This document shows, in pieces, positions 5,893-12,522 of a stretch of DNA of 12,869 nucleotides. Numbering within the stretch: the stretch's first letter is position 1; every line of letters starts with the position of its first letter. Under the pieces are notes generated by a model that had not been told where the DNA came from, searched no databases, and saw only the letters and a list, made by a program, of their open reading frames with translations. The translations under genes were made by a program, and so were the position numbers. Source of the DNA: Ruminococcus sp. UBA946 (GTDB lineage Bacteria > Bacillota > Clostridia > Oscillospirales > Ruminococcaceae); assembly GCA_002293295.1 (NCBI GenBank), contig DBCY01000036.1, positions 18,662 to 31,530 of the forward strand, given 5' to 3'.

Positions 5893-8440
5893 CGGAAACA
5901 GTATTATGAACAGGGCTTATTACGGAATAAAAATGCTGTCAAACAAACATGGCGTCTTTACTAACGCTGTTACGGGGTTTATGAACATATACCTTAAAAC
6001 AACCGCCGATGTTAAACCCGATTTGACTGCCGTCGCCTTTGATTTGCATGAACCGACGTTCCGTCACAAGGCCGTTGCGGATTATAAGGCAAACCGTCAC
6101 GGAATGCCCGGCGAGCTTGCTCAGCAAATGCCGCTCATAAAGGAAATACTGACCGGCTTGGGCGTGTCCGTTATCGAAAAGGAAGGCTTTGAGGCTGACG
6201 ACATCCTCGGGACGCTTTCAAAAATGTGCTCCGACAACGGACATGAATGTTTTATTCTGACCGGGGACAGGGATTCGCTCCAGCTTTTGAATGAAAAGGT
6301 AACGGTTCTTCTTCATACGACAAAGGAACTGAAAATATATACCCCCCAGAGGTTTTCCGGCGAGTACGGTTTTCCTCCTGTAAGTCTCATTGACCTGAAA
6401 GCACTGATGGGAGACAGCTCCGACAATATAAGCGGTGTAAAGGGAATAGGTGAAAAAACAGCCTTAACTCTTATCAGGGAGTATAATACGGTTGAGGAGC
6501 TTTATGAAGCTCTTGAAAACGGTGAATTAAAAGCGGCGAATTCAGTTATGGATAAGCTCCGCGAGGGAAAGGAAGCAGCGCAGCGAAGCAAGTGGCTTGC
6601 TTCAATAATTCTGGATGTCCCGATAGGAATAAGTATCGAAAGCTTTAAGCCGTCCGGGTGTAAAGCCGATGAGCTTGCCTCTCTCCTTACGGGTCTTGAA
6701 ATGTATAAGCTTCTGGAAAAACTCGGCTTGAAGCCGTCTGCAAACCCCTATGATTTCGGGTCTGACCGTAATAAAGTGGAGCAGCCGGGTATTCCCGAAA
6801 TAAATTATCAAACCGGGGAAATTAACGGCGGTATACTGAATGAAATATGCGGAACAACAAATGCGGTATCATATATATATTCGGATGATATTATACTTAT
6901 AGTATATAATGAGGTTATATATACAATAAGTGACAAAGGTGAACAGCTGAAATTCCTTTCCTGTGAATGTCCTAAGTATACCTTCAAAGCAAAACCCTCT
7001 TACCGCTTTTGTTATGAAAATAATACCGAATTAAGAAATATAAAGGCTGACGCTGACATATTAGGGTATTTGCTGAATACTTCATCCGCAGATTATACAA
7101 TTGATAAAATGTGCGCCGAATATAACTCACCGTATTATAATGATATGGGGGATAATGCCGGTATCGCCAGTCTGACTCAGCTTTGCGAGGTTATGCTCCT
7201 TAAAATCAAAGAAAACGGTATGGAGGAACTGCTTTATAATATCGAACTGCCACTTACAGGGGTTCTGGCTTCAATGGAGCATAACGGCGTAGCCGTCGAT
7301 ACCGGGGGCGTTAAGGATTTCGGCATACGTCTGACCGAAGAAATAAAGAGCATTGAATCCCAGATTTATTTTATGGCGGGGCATGAATTCAATATCGGTT
7401 CCCCTAAGCAGCTGGGTACTGTGCTTTTCGACGAGATGGGGCTTCCCGCTCATAAAAAAACGAAGACGGGCTACTCGACAAATGCCGAGGTGCTTGAGGA
7501 TTTGCGGGACAAGCATGAAATAATTGATTCAATACTTCATTACCGTCAGCTTTCAAAGCTGAACTCCACTTATGTCGAGGGTCTTCTGAAAGTAATTTCC
7601 GGCGACGGCCGGGTACGCACTGTTTTCAGGCAGACCGAAACTAAAACGGGGCGTATATCGTCAACTGAGCCTAATATGCAGAATATCCCCGTGCGTACGG
7701 AACTCGGCCGTGAAATGCGGAAGTTTTTCAAAGCTAAGGAAGGGTATGTCCTTCTGGATGCCGATTACAGCCAGATTGAGCTGCGTATTCTGGCTCATAT
7801 GAGCAAAGACAGCAATATGCAGTCACATTTCATTTCGGGAACGGATATTCATACAAGCACCGCGGCGCAGGTATTTGATATGCCGCCTGAAATGGTTACG
7901 AGTGAAATGCGCAGGGCGGCAAAGGCGGTTAATTTCGGGATTGTATACGGTATCGGCGCGTTTTCGCTTTCAAAGGATATTAATGTAACGGTTAAACAAG
8001 CTGATATGTATATTAAAAATTATCTTTCCGGTTATCCGAATGTCAGGAAATTTATGGATGATACCGTGGCGACGGCTGAAAAAACCGGTTATTCGTCAAC
8101 AATGTTCAACAGGAGGCGTTATATTCCCGAATTGCTTGCCAGCAATAAAAACATTCAAAGCTTCGGAAAACGGGCGGCAATGAACGCTCCCATTCAGGGG
8201 ACTGCCGCCGATATAATTAAAATTGCAATGGTTAAGGTTTTTAATAGGCTTAAGGAAGAAAATCTGGACGCAAAACTTATCTTGCAGGTGCATGACGAGC
8301 TTATTATCGAGGTTTCGCCGGAGGATAAAGACAGGGCGGCTTTAATTCTCGGAGAAGAAATGAAAAATGCCGTAAAACTGGATATTCCTCTGGTAGCTGA
8401 CGTCTCGGAAGGCTTAACATGGTATGATGCAAAGAATTAA
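5873..8440 (+). CDS. polA: DNA polymerase I (5' nuclease active, proofreading domain degenerate)
   Basis: This gene encodes 855 aa. It fills gaps in repair and replaces Okazaki RNA primers. Residues 1 to about 290 are the 5'-3' flap exonuclease, with DGNSIMNRAYY at about 5-15, EADDILGTL near 105, TGDRDSLQL near 125 and the ALMGDSSDNISGVKGIGEKTA helix-hairpin-helix near 175-195. About 305-460 corresponds to the 3'-5' exonuclease, but the DxE pair and the YxxxD of a working proofreader are not visible, as in Bacillus Pol I; it is also the AT-richest part of the gene. The polymerase domain is intact: motif A DYSQIELRIL (Asp631), motif B from Arg680 to about 694 (RRAAKAVNFGIVYG) and motif C VHDE (Asp808). 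The end, GLTWYDAKN, is typical. AAGAGGTGA (5855-5863) lies 9 bases before the ATG at 5873. A second in-frame ATG at 5879 is possible. The gene overlaps the small gene before it by 20 bases. Confidence 0.97.
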   Translation: MKMLAIDGNSIMNRAYYGIKMLSNKHGVFTNAVTGFMNIYLKTTADVKPDLTAVAFDLHEPTFRHKAVADYKANRHGMPGELAQQMPLIKEILTGLGVSVIEKEGFEADDILGTLSKMCSDNGHECFILTGDRDSLQLLNEKVTVLLHTTKELKIYTPQRFSGEYGFPPVSLIDLKALMGDSSDNISGVKGIGEKTALTLIREYNTVEELYEALENGELKAANSVMDKLREGKEAAQRSKWLASIILDVPIGISIESFKPSGCKADELASLLTGLEMYKLLEKLGLKPSANPYDFGSDRNKVEQPGIPEINYQTGEINGGILNEICGTTNAVSYIYSDDIILIVYNEVIYTISDKGEQLKFLSCECPKYTFKAKPSYRFCYENNTELRNIKADADILGYLLNTSSADYTIDKMCAEYNSPYYNDMGDNAGIASLTQLCEVMLLKIKENGMEELLYNIELPLTGVLASMEHNGVAVDTGGVKDFGIRLTEEIKSIESQIYFMAGHEFNIGSPKQLGTVLFDEMGLPAHKKTKTGYSTNAEVLEDLRDKHEIIDSILHYRQLSKLNSTYVEGLLKVISGDGRVRTVFRQTETKTGRISSTEPNMQNIPVRTELGREMRKFFKAKEGYVLLDADYSQIELRILAHMSKDSNMQSHFISGTDIHTSTAAQVFDMPPEMVTSEMRRAAKAVNFGIVYGIGAFSLSKDINVTVKQADMYIKNYLSGYPNVRKFMDDTVATAEKTGYSSTMFNRRRYIPELLASNKNIQSFGKRAAMNAPIQGTAADIIKIAMVKVFNRLKEENLDAKLILQVHDELIIEVSPEDKDRAALILGEEMKNAVKLDIPLVADVSEGLTWYDAKN

Positions 8441-8454
8441 TATTAACAGCAGGT

Positions 8455-8487
8455 AAAAAACAGAGCCGGGATATAACCCCGGCTCTG
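8455..8487 (-). terminator. Shared terminator between polA and the XRE gene
   Basis: CAGAGCCGGG (8461-8470) and CCCGGCTCTG (8478-8487) are perfect 10-bp arms around a 7-base loop. On the minus strand six T follow (A at 8455-8460), so this is a strong terminator for the XRE gene, whose stop codon lies 4 bases upstream. On the plus strand it can slow or end polA transcription, but the T run there is poor. Confidence 0.85.
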
Positions 8488-8491
8488 TTCA

Positions 8492-8731
8492 TTAAATTGC
8501 TTTGTCTTTGCGTACTTTTCTTTTATACGGTTCCCGCACATCGGTAAGTCCCATAAGATAATCGACGCTGGTATTATAGAATTCCGACAATTTTTCCATC
8601 GTTATAAGCGATGGTGATAGTTCGCCTGTCTCATACCTTGAGTAAGTCTGCTGAGTAACATTTAAATACTCGGCAAGATTCCGCTGATACAAATCGCTGT
8701 CTTCACGCAAATCACGAATCCTAAGTATCAT
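8492..8731 (-). CDS. Small XRE/Cro-family transcriptional regulator
   Basis: This gene encodes 79 aa from ATG 8731. GAGGTG stands 6 bases upstream, so the in-frame GTG at 8740 is part of the ribosome-binding site rather than the start. A single HTH_3 domain covers about residues 5-60: LRDLRED..., helices 2-3 in LAEYLNVTQQTYSRYETGE, and the typical LSEFYNTSVDYLMGLTD end. The tail after about residue 63 is basic (KRKVRKDK). There is no ligand-binding or oligomerisation domain. It is a lone gene convergent with polA. The target could be its own promoter or genes elsewhere. Similar lone small repressors are common in Clostridia, and there is no phage context here. Confidence 0.9.
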   Translation of the reverse strand: MILRIRDLREDSDLYQRNLAEYLNVTQQTYSRYETGELSPSLITMEKLSEFYNTSVDYLMGLTDVREPYKRKVRKDKAI

Positions 8732-9031
8732 TTTTTCCACCTCATTAAAATTATTAGTACCTGAATTGACTTTTAAGCTCTTTTATGTGTATAAAATATG
8801 TCCGGTATAAAGATTAAAGCTGTCATTTTGTCGATTTACATTATTTATTATAAAACATCAGATAAGAGCATGAGCGATAAACGCGCAATTAGGATACAGA
8901 TTTTATAAAATTTATAAAATAACGGTTTATTTTGTTAAATTCCTTATTAAAATACGTCATAATTCTTAAATAAACCTTTATAATAAAGCAAAATAATCAG
9001 TATCCTTAAGGAGTGTGACGTATATAAAATT
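8732..9031. other. AT-rich gap between the XRE gene and spoVAC
   Basis: These 300 bases hold no convincing gene. Visible: a plus-strand promoter-like pair TTGACT (8766-8771) and TATAAA (8790-8795) with an 18-base spacer and no gene downstream on that strand; a TTTGTCGAT word (8827-8835) one base off the Spo0A box; two adjacent copies of TTTATAAAA (8902-8919); and a 13-base palindrome CTTTAT-A-ATAAAG (8976-8988). No strong terminator follows spoVAC, so its transcript may run into the XRE gene. Confidence 0.5.
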
Positions 9032-9472
9032 CTATTTCAGGAAGAAATAATATATAAAACCATATATAACTGACGCCACCGTACCGTATAATATTACAGG
9101 ACCGGCTATTATAAATATTTTTGCTCCCAGCCCTAAAACATATCCTTCGGATTTGAATTCAAGCGCGGGAGATACTACCGCATTCGCAAAGCCTGTTATC
9201 GGAACAAGAGTCCCCGCTCCGCCGTGCTTCGCCATTTTTTCATATAACCCGAAACCGGTTAAGACAGCGCTTATTATCACAAGGGTTATTGAAGTCCATG
9301 CGGCTGAAGCCGTATCCCCGATACCTGTTGATTTATATATATTCATAATAATTTGTCCCGCCAGGCAAATCAACCCGCCGATTAGAAACGCTTTTGGAAT
9401 GTCTATAAAACTTCTGGAGCAGGGAGATGATTTTTTTACCATTTCCTGATATTGCTGCTGTGATACGCTCAT
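9032..9472 (-). CDS. spoVAC: Stage V sporulation protein AC (DPA channel subunit)
   Basis: This gene encodes 146 aa. SpoVAC is an inner-membrane protein of the spore; in Bacillus it forms a mechanosensitive channel component for moving Ca-dipicolinate during spore formation and germination. Family marks: a hydrophilic N-terminus (about 1-25), AFLIGGLICLAGQ at about residues 28-40, TGFGLYEKMAKHGGAGTLVPITGFANAVVS across about 72-102, then SEGYVLGLG and IIAGPVILYG near 108-130. Four or so hydrophobic segments are present. The 146-aa length and the extra N-terminus favour SpoVAC over the related, shorter SpoVAE. CGGAGGT lies 6 bases before ATG. It follows gpr by 46 bases on the same strand, so they are probably one sporulation operon. 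The usual partners spoVAD and spoVAE do not follow, which is unusual. Confidence 0.9.
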   Translation of the reverse strand: MSVSQQQYQEMVKKSSPCSRSFIDIPKAFLIGGLICLAGQIIMNIYKSTGIGDTASAAWTSITLVIISAVLTGFGLYEKMAKHGGAGTLVPITGFANAVVSPALEFKSEGYVLGLGAKIFIIAGPVILYGTVASVIYGFIYYFFLK

Positions 9473-9518
9473 AACAAAACCTCCGACTAATTAGTATTAT
9501 ATGAAATACGGGCAGGCA

Positions 9519-10376
9519 TCAGCTCAGCGCAGTTATATCCTCAATCGTAAGAGAAGGCTGGGTTGCCTTGTTTATTGAATAAGCCAGCAGCCGCCCCGTT
9601 CTTTCAATCAGTTTGTCAATATCCCTGGGGGTAACCATCATATTGGGAAGATGCTTGTTAGGGGTTTCTCCCGTGATATTTTCTATAATGGTATGCATAT
9701 CAACGACGGTCGGAACTCCTATTGCTATCACGGGAACGCCCAGCGTCTCCCTGGAAAGCTCCTTGCGTCTGTTCTGCACGCCCGAACCGGGGGAAATGCC
9801 CGAATCGCTTAACTGTATTGTCGTACCCAGTCTCGATACGTCCGAACAGGCCAAGGCGTCAATGACATAAACGCTGTCAGGCTTGGTTTTTTCGCACAGA
9901 GCCTTGATTATTTCCGATGATTCAATGCCGGTCTGACCTAAAACGCCCGGAGATATTGCCGATACGCTTCCCAGCGAATTAAGCTCATGCTCGGGCGGAA
10001 GCTCGTCCTTTAAATGCCTGGTTGCTATAACCTGCGAAATAACCAGGGGTCCTAAAGCGTCGGGTGTGATGTCTGAATTGCCGAGACCCACGACCAGGGT
10101 GTTTTTATTGTTTTCGCCCGTTAAGGATGTGAGCTCATCAGCTATGTTTGATACCTGTTCGTTAAAATCCTTCGGATTTGCCGACAATCTGTCTGTTTCA
10201 ACCGTTATATAACGTCCTTTAGGCTTGCCTATCCGAAGCCCTGCCATTTCATCCGTTACCGTTATTTCCGTTATCGTACAGGCTGAGCTTTTACGGATTT
10301 TTCTCTTTACTCCCTTAGGAAGCGATTTTACGTCTTCATCAATCATTTCAACTGCAAGGTCTGTTCTTACTGCCAT
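9519..10376 (-). CDS. gpr: Germination protease GPR (aspartic endopeptidase, MEROPS A25)
   Basis: This gene encodes 285 aa from ATG 10376. GPR begins breakdown of small acid-soluble spore proteins during germination. The family zymogen cuts itself in the sequence RTD/LAVE, which here sits at residues 4-10, so the propeptide would be only 6 residues. The residues matching the two catalytic Asp reported for Bacillus GPR (127 and 193) are Asp106 (TPDALGP) and Asp173 (VIDALA). Also conserved: VVGLGN, SPGVLGQTGIE, TTIQLSDSGISPGSG and GVPVIAIGVPTVVD. The segment between that last motif and MVTPRDID is much shorter than in Bacillus, making the protein about 85 residues shorter. Start choice: AAAGGA is 11 bases upstream. 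The ATG at 10388 has AAAGG directly against it, and the frame stays open to 10526 without a ribosome-binding site. It lies back to back with rpsT, as in Bacillus. Confidence 0.94.
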   Translation of the reverse strand: MAVRTDLAVEMIDEDVKSLPKGVKRKIRKSSACTITEITVTDEMAGLRIGKPKGRYITVETDRLSANPKDFNEQVSNIADELTSLTGENNKNTLVVGLGNSDITPDALGPLVISQVIATRHLKDELPPEHELNSLGSVSAISPGVLGQTGIESSEIIKALCEKTKPDSVYVIDALACSDVSRLGTTIQLSDSGISPGSGVQNRRKELSRETLGVPVIAIGVPTVVDMHTIIENITGETPNKHLPNMMVTPRDIDKLIERTGRLLAYSINKATQPSLTIEDITALS

Positions 10377-10587
10377 TATTACAGCCATCCTTTCGGGACG
10401 TTTTTTCCGTCGGGACAATTGTGCGGTCTGAATAAGCTCAGACTCACGGAGTCCTTCGGGATAATAAATAATGTAAAATATATGTTTCATAAGAAGGTAT
10501 ATTAATTTATTAATAGTTTTACCCATTTTTAATATAATATATCCAAAAGCAATAATGGAAATTTTATATATTTTATAGGATTACCTA

Positions 10588-10616
10588 TTGCATTTTTATT
10601 AAAAACATGGTAAAAT
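10588..10616 (+). promoter_or_regulatory. Promoter of rpsT
   Basis: TTGCAT (10588-10593), a 17-base spacer and TAAAAT (10611-10616), with an extended TGG just before the -10 (10608-10610). Transcription would start near 10623, about 195 bases before the rpsT start codon. Confidence 0.6.
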
Positions 10617-10622
10617 AAGCTT

Positions 10623-10817
10623 TAAGCTTCTATTGTTCAAGCAGTGACGGTCAGCATCAGTTTACAATACCATATTATAACTGCCGGATGAGTCATTACA
10701 TCCGAGCGAAATAATCGTGTCTTATTTCGTATTATGGCTGTAATAATTGTTTTGATGAAAGCCGATACGGCAATAGTAAAGAAAAATTTGTTCATTAGTT
10801 AAAAGGAGTTATGAAGA
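10623..10817 (+). promoter_or_regulatory. Long structured 5' leader of rpsT
   Basis: The leader contains CGGATG (10684-10689) pairing with CATCCG (10698-10703, approximate), then CGAAATAA pairing with TTATTTCG around a 7-base loop (about 10707-10729), then ATTAT/AATAAT around a GGCTGT loop (about 10730-10748). No T run follows these stems, so this is not an evident attenuator. AAAAGGAG (10801-10808) is the ribosome-binding site. Ribosomal protein leaders often bind the encoded protein; S20 self-control is known in E. coli, but a leader of this type is only inferred here. Confidence 0.45.
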
Positions 10818-11081
10818 ATGCCGAATATTAAATCAGCAAAAAAAAGAGTAAAGGTTATCGCCGCCAAAACCGCGCAGAATAAATCAACTAAATCAGAGCT
10901 GAAAACTGTTCTTAAAAAAGCCGACGCGGCCTGCTCCGAAAAGTCGGACGGTTCTGAAGCAGCCGTAAAACTAGCAATAAAAAAGGTCGACCAGGCTGCG
11001 TCCAAAAACCTTATGCATAAAAATAAGGCGGCAAGGAAAAAATCCCAGCTCGCCAAAAAGCTTAATGCCACAAAGGTGTAA
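10818..11081 (+). CDS. rpsT: 30S ribosomal protein S20
   Basis: This gene encodes 87 aa, the usual size. S20 is a primary binder of 16S rRNA, made of three long basic helices. The start MPNIKSAKKRVKV is the family signature. The rest is Lys/Ala-rich, with the conserved KAIDQA-like stretch as KKVDQAASKN at about residues 55-64 and the end H(K)NKAARKKSQLAKKLN. AAAAGGAG lies 9 bases before ATG. An out-of-frame ATG at 10811 opens only six codons and is too close to the ribosome-binding site. The gene is transcribed alone from its own promoter, divergent from gpr, and ends in a strong hairpin at 11129. Confidence 0.97.
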   Translation: MPNIKSAKKRVKVIAAKTAQNKSTKSELKTVLKKADAACSEKSDGSEAAVKLAIKKVDQAASKNLMHKNKAARKKSQLAKKLNATKV

Positions 11082-11128
11082 GTTATTTTAAGAACCCGCT
11101 TTCATTAACGCAAATTATCCTTAAGTCT

Positions 11129-11170
11129 GAAAAGGATATTCAGATATTTACGGTCTGAATACCCTTTTTT
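11129..11170 (+). terminator. Terminator of rpsT, overlapping the convergent gene
   Basis: The 5' arm at 11129-11144 (ending GGATATTCAGA) pairs with 11154-11169 (TCTGAATACCC then T's) around a 9-base loop, with one internal mismatch. The T run at 11164-11169 finishes the plus-strand signal. On the minus strand the stem ends in CCTTTTC, a weaker T run, so it can also serve the convergent gene, whose stop codon (11148-11150) lies in the loop and whose last codons form one arm. Confidence 0.8.
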
Positions 11171-11888
11171 CTTTCTGAGGTTTATATCTGTCCTGAATTT
11201 TTTTAGGATGGTTCGCCGTCCTGGCTATTTTCAGCATTTCATCCCGGAATGCTTCCCTGCGTTCGTCCCGGATTTTTATTTTGTGCGAGCAGAATGCGAT
11301 TCTTTTTGCGATACGTTCGCCGTACGAATAAAAATCCGTTACGTTTACTGAATTTACATTTTTTCCTCCGTTGGAATCATACCACCAGTTGTCAAAGCTG
11401 ATACCGTTTCCGGTGCGCTCATAATTCAGCCAGTCTGCTTTTTCATTGAAATACCTTGCCTGCGACGATATAATCATATGATTCTTTTCGCAGATTATCT
11501 CTGAAATGTCTTTAAGCCTTATTACCCACAGCTTTTTATAGCTGACAAATTTCATTTTCTGAATACGGGTCTGATTATGCTGGGATATTATCATAATATC
11601 GTCGATTATTTCTATATATGTATCGGCTGAATGGGCTTTTATCTTCACTGCCGATATCAAAGAGCCGGCAAGGCATATCAGAAAGCTGTAAAATATGCTT
11701 GCATAGGAGGCGTAAAATACGGCATAGTATAAAACCGTCGGGGTATCCGGCGTTTTAGTGTTTATGAAAACGGCGACAATAACCGCCAGTGAAAGTATAA
11801 CCGCCGCCGCCGGGATGTTAAAAAGAAGAATTCTGAGATTGTATCTGGCGGCAAGACGTTTTTCGCTGATTCGGAATATTTTATGCAT
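11148..11888 (-). CDS. Two-transmembrane protein with a cytoplasmic C-terminal domain, function unknown
   Basis: This gene encodes 246 aa from ATG 11888. GAGGGAG lies 7 bases upstream and overlaps the stop codon of the preceding gene, which favours this start over the frame's earlier ATG at 11963 (which would overlap that gene by 62 bases). After a basic start (about 1-19), two hydrophobic helices lie at about 20-42 and 52-80. The rest looks like mixed strands (YIEIIDDIMIISQ, WVIRLKDISEIICEKNHMIISS), reminiscent of PH-like or YcxB-type domains, then a Trp/Asn-rich loop (ISFDNWWYDSNGG) and a basic C-terminus (KIQDRYKPQKEKR). I do not recognise the family. It is probably co-translated with the hydrolase gene 13 bases upstream and may act with it at the membrane. 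Confidence 0.75.
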   Translation of the reverse strand: MHKIFRISEKRLAARYNLRILLFNIPAAAVILSLAVIVAVFINTKTPDTPTVLYYAVFYASYASIFYSFLICLAGSLISAVKIKAHSADTYIEIIDDIMIISQHNQTRIQKMKFVSYKKLWVIRLKDISEIICEKNHMIISSQARYFNEKADWLNYERTGNGISFDNWWYDSNGGKNVNSVNVTDFYSYGERIAKRIAFCSHKIKIRDERREAFRDEMLKIARTANHPKKIQDRYKPQKEKRVFRP

Positions 11889-11901
11889 TGCGGCGCTCCC
11901 T

Positions 11902-12522
11902 CTAAGCTGAAACGTGTTTAGCGGAAGCCAATGATATTGATGAGGAAGAAGTATTTGAATCATGCACCAGCTTTTTTTTCATGAATTCGGGATAATCCTT
12001 CAAGTTCCCTTTAAATATCAGCTCCGCGTTTTCAGTATATCTTAAATCCTCGGGTTCTATAAGAGACGGATGCTTATTAACCTGAAGGCTGATTCCGATT
12101 TTTCTTAATATAAACGCAACCCAAACCGAGCATACGAACTTATTTTTGAATTTATACGGTATATGGAACGCCATCGGCAGGAAAGCCGCGACATTATAGA
12201 CATACCGGGTTCTGTTCAGGATAAAATGATTTATTGCTTCTTTGAATTCATCCAGCTGCAATCCAGTAACGGGAATCCGGTATACCTCGCTGGGTATGTT
12301 CTCATGAAGACCGAATACCTGAGTGTGTATTTTTTCAACGTTAAAATGCGCGGGAAGGGGCGAATGCTTATAATCCCGGCATATGCTGTACATTTCGGAT
12401 AAAAGCTCGTCAGAGGCTATTGACGAATGCGAATATGTCTTTCCTGAAATAAACCGGATAATCTTAGCCACCTTAGTTGATGTTTTTGTCAGGATAATAT
12501 ATAAATATTTATTTTCTTTCAT
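11902..12522 (-). CDS. Permuted papain-like hydrolase (YiiX / NlpC-P60-type) of unknown substrate
   Basis: This gene encodes 206 aa from ATG 12522. AAAGGA sits about 11 bases upstream; the open frame runs 16 codons further to 12570 without a better site. Residues 5-35 (YLYIILTKTSTKVAKIIRFISGKTYSHSSIA) carry a likely catalytic His at 32 in a YSHSSIA setting. The likely catalytic Cys is at 131 in FVCSVWVAFIL. A His before the Cys in sequence is the circularly permuted papain order, as in YiiX/YaeF-like (MEROPS C92) amidases. The middle (about 50-100) and the Ser-rich tail (about 190-200) are not distinctive. There is no signal peptide, so it is probably cytoplasmic or membrane-associated. Related proteins of Clostridia are usually annotated only as hypothetical. 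Substrate candidates for the broader group include lipids and peptidoglycan peptides; nothing here decides. Confidence 0.65.
   Translation of the reverse strand: MKENKYLYIILTKTSTKVAKIIRFISGKTYSHSSIASDELLSEMYSICRDYKHSPLPAHFNVEKIHTQVFGLHENIPSEVYRIPVTGLQLDEFKEAINHFILNRTRYVYNVAAFLPMAFHIPYKFKNKFVCSVWVAFILRKIGISLQVNKHPSLIEPEDLRYTENAELIFKGNLKDYPEFMKKKLVHDSNTSSSSISLASAKHVSA

Larger units (their letters stand above)
10377..10817. other. Divergent region between gpr and rpsT
   Basis: These 441 bases carry no convincing protein gene. The left part (10377-10526) is an in-frame upstream extension of gpr without a start signal and is probably the gpr leader; a forespore (sigma-G-type) promoter for gpr is expected here or just beyond, but I see no clean match. 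The right part holds the rpsT promoter (10588-10616) and a long leader with several stem-loops. Confidence 0.55.

Noticed and set aside
8798..8908. A 36-codon plus-strand open frame starting ATG TCC GGT in the XRE-spoVAC gap
   Set aside because: It has no ribosome-binding site, its start lies right at the predicted -10/transcription start, and the composition looks like random AT-rich DNA.
10377..10526. 50-residue N-terminal extension of GPR
   Set aside because: No ribosome-binding site before 10526, the sequence is unlike any GPR propeptide, and a well-placed AAAGGA precedes the ATG at 10376.
10811..10831. Six-codon minigene overlapping the rpsT start
   Set aside because: Its ATG is only 2 bases from the ribosome-binding site; the spacing clearly favours the S20 start at 10818.
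10799..11071. Minus-strand hydrophobic open frame opposite rpsT
   Set aside because: It is the complement of the Lys/Ala-rich S20 codons, which gives Phe/Ala-rich nonsense.
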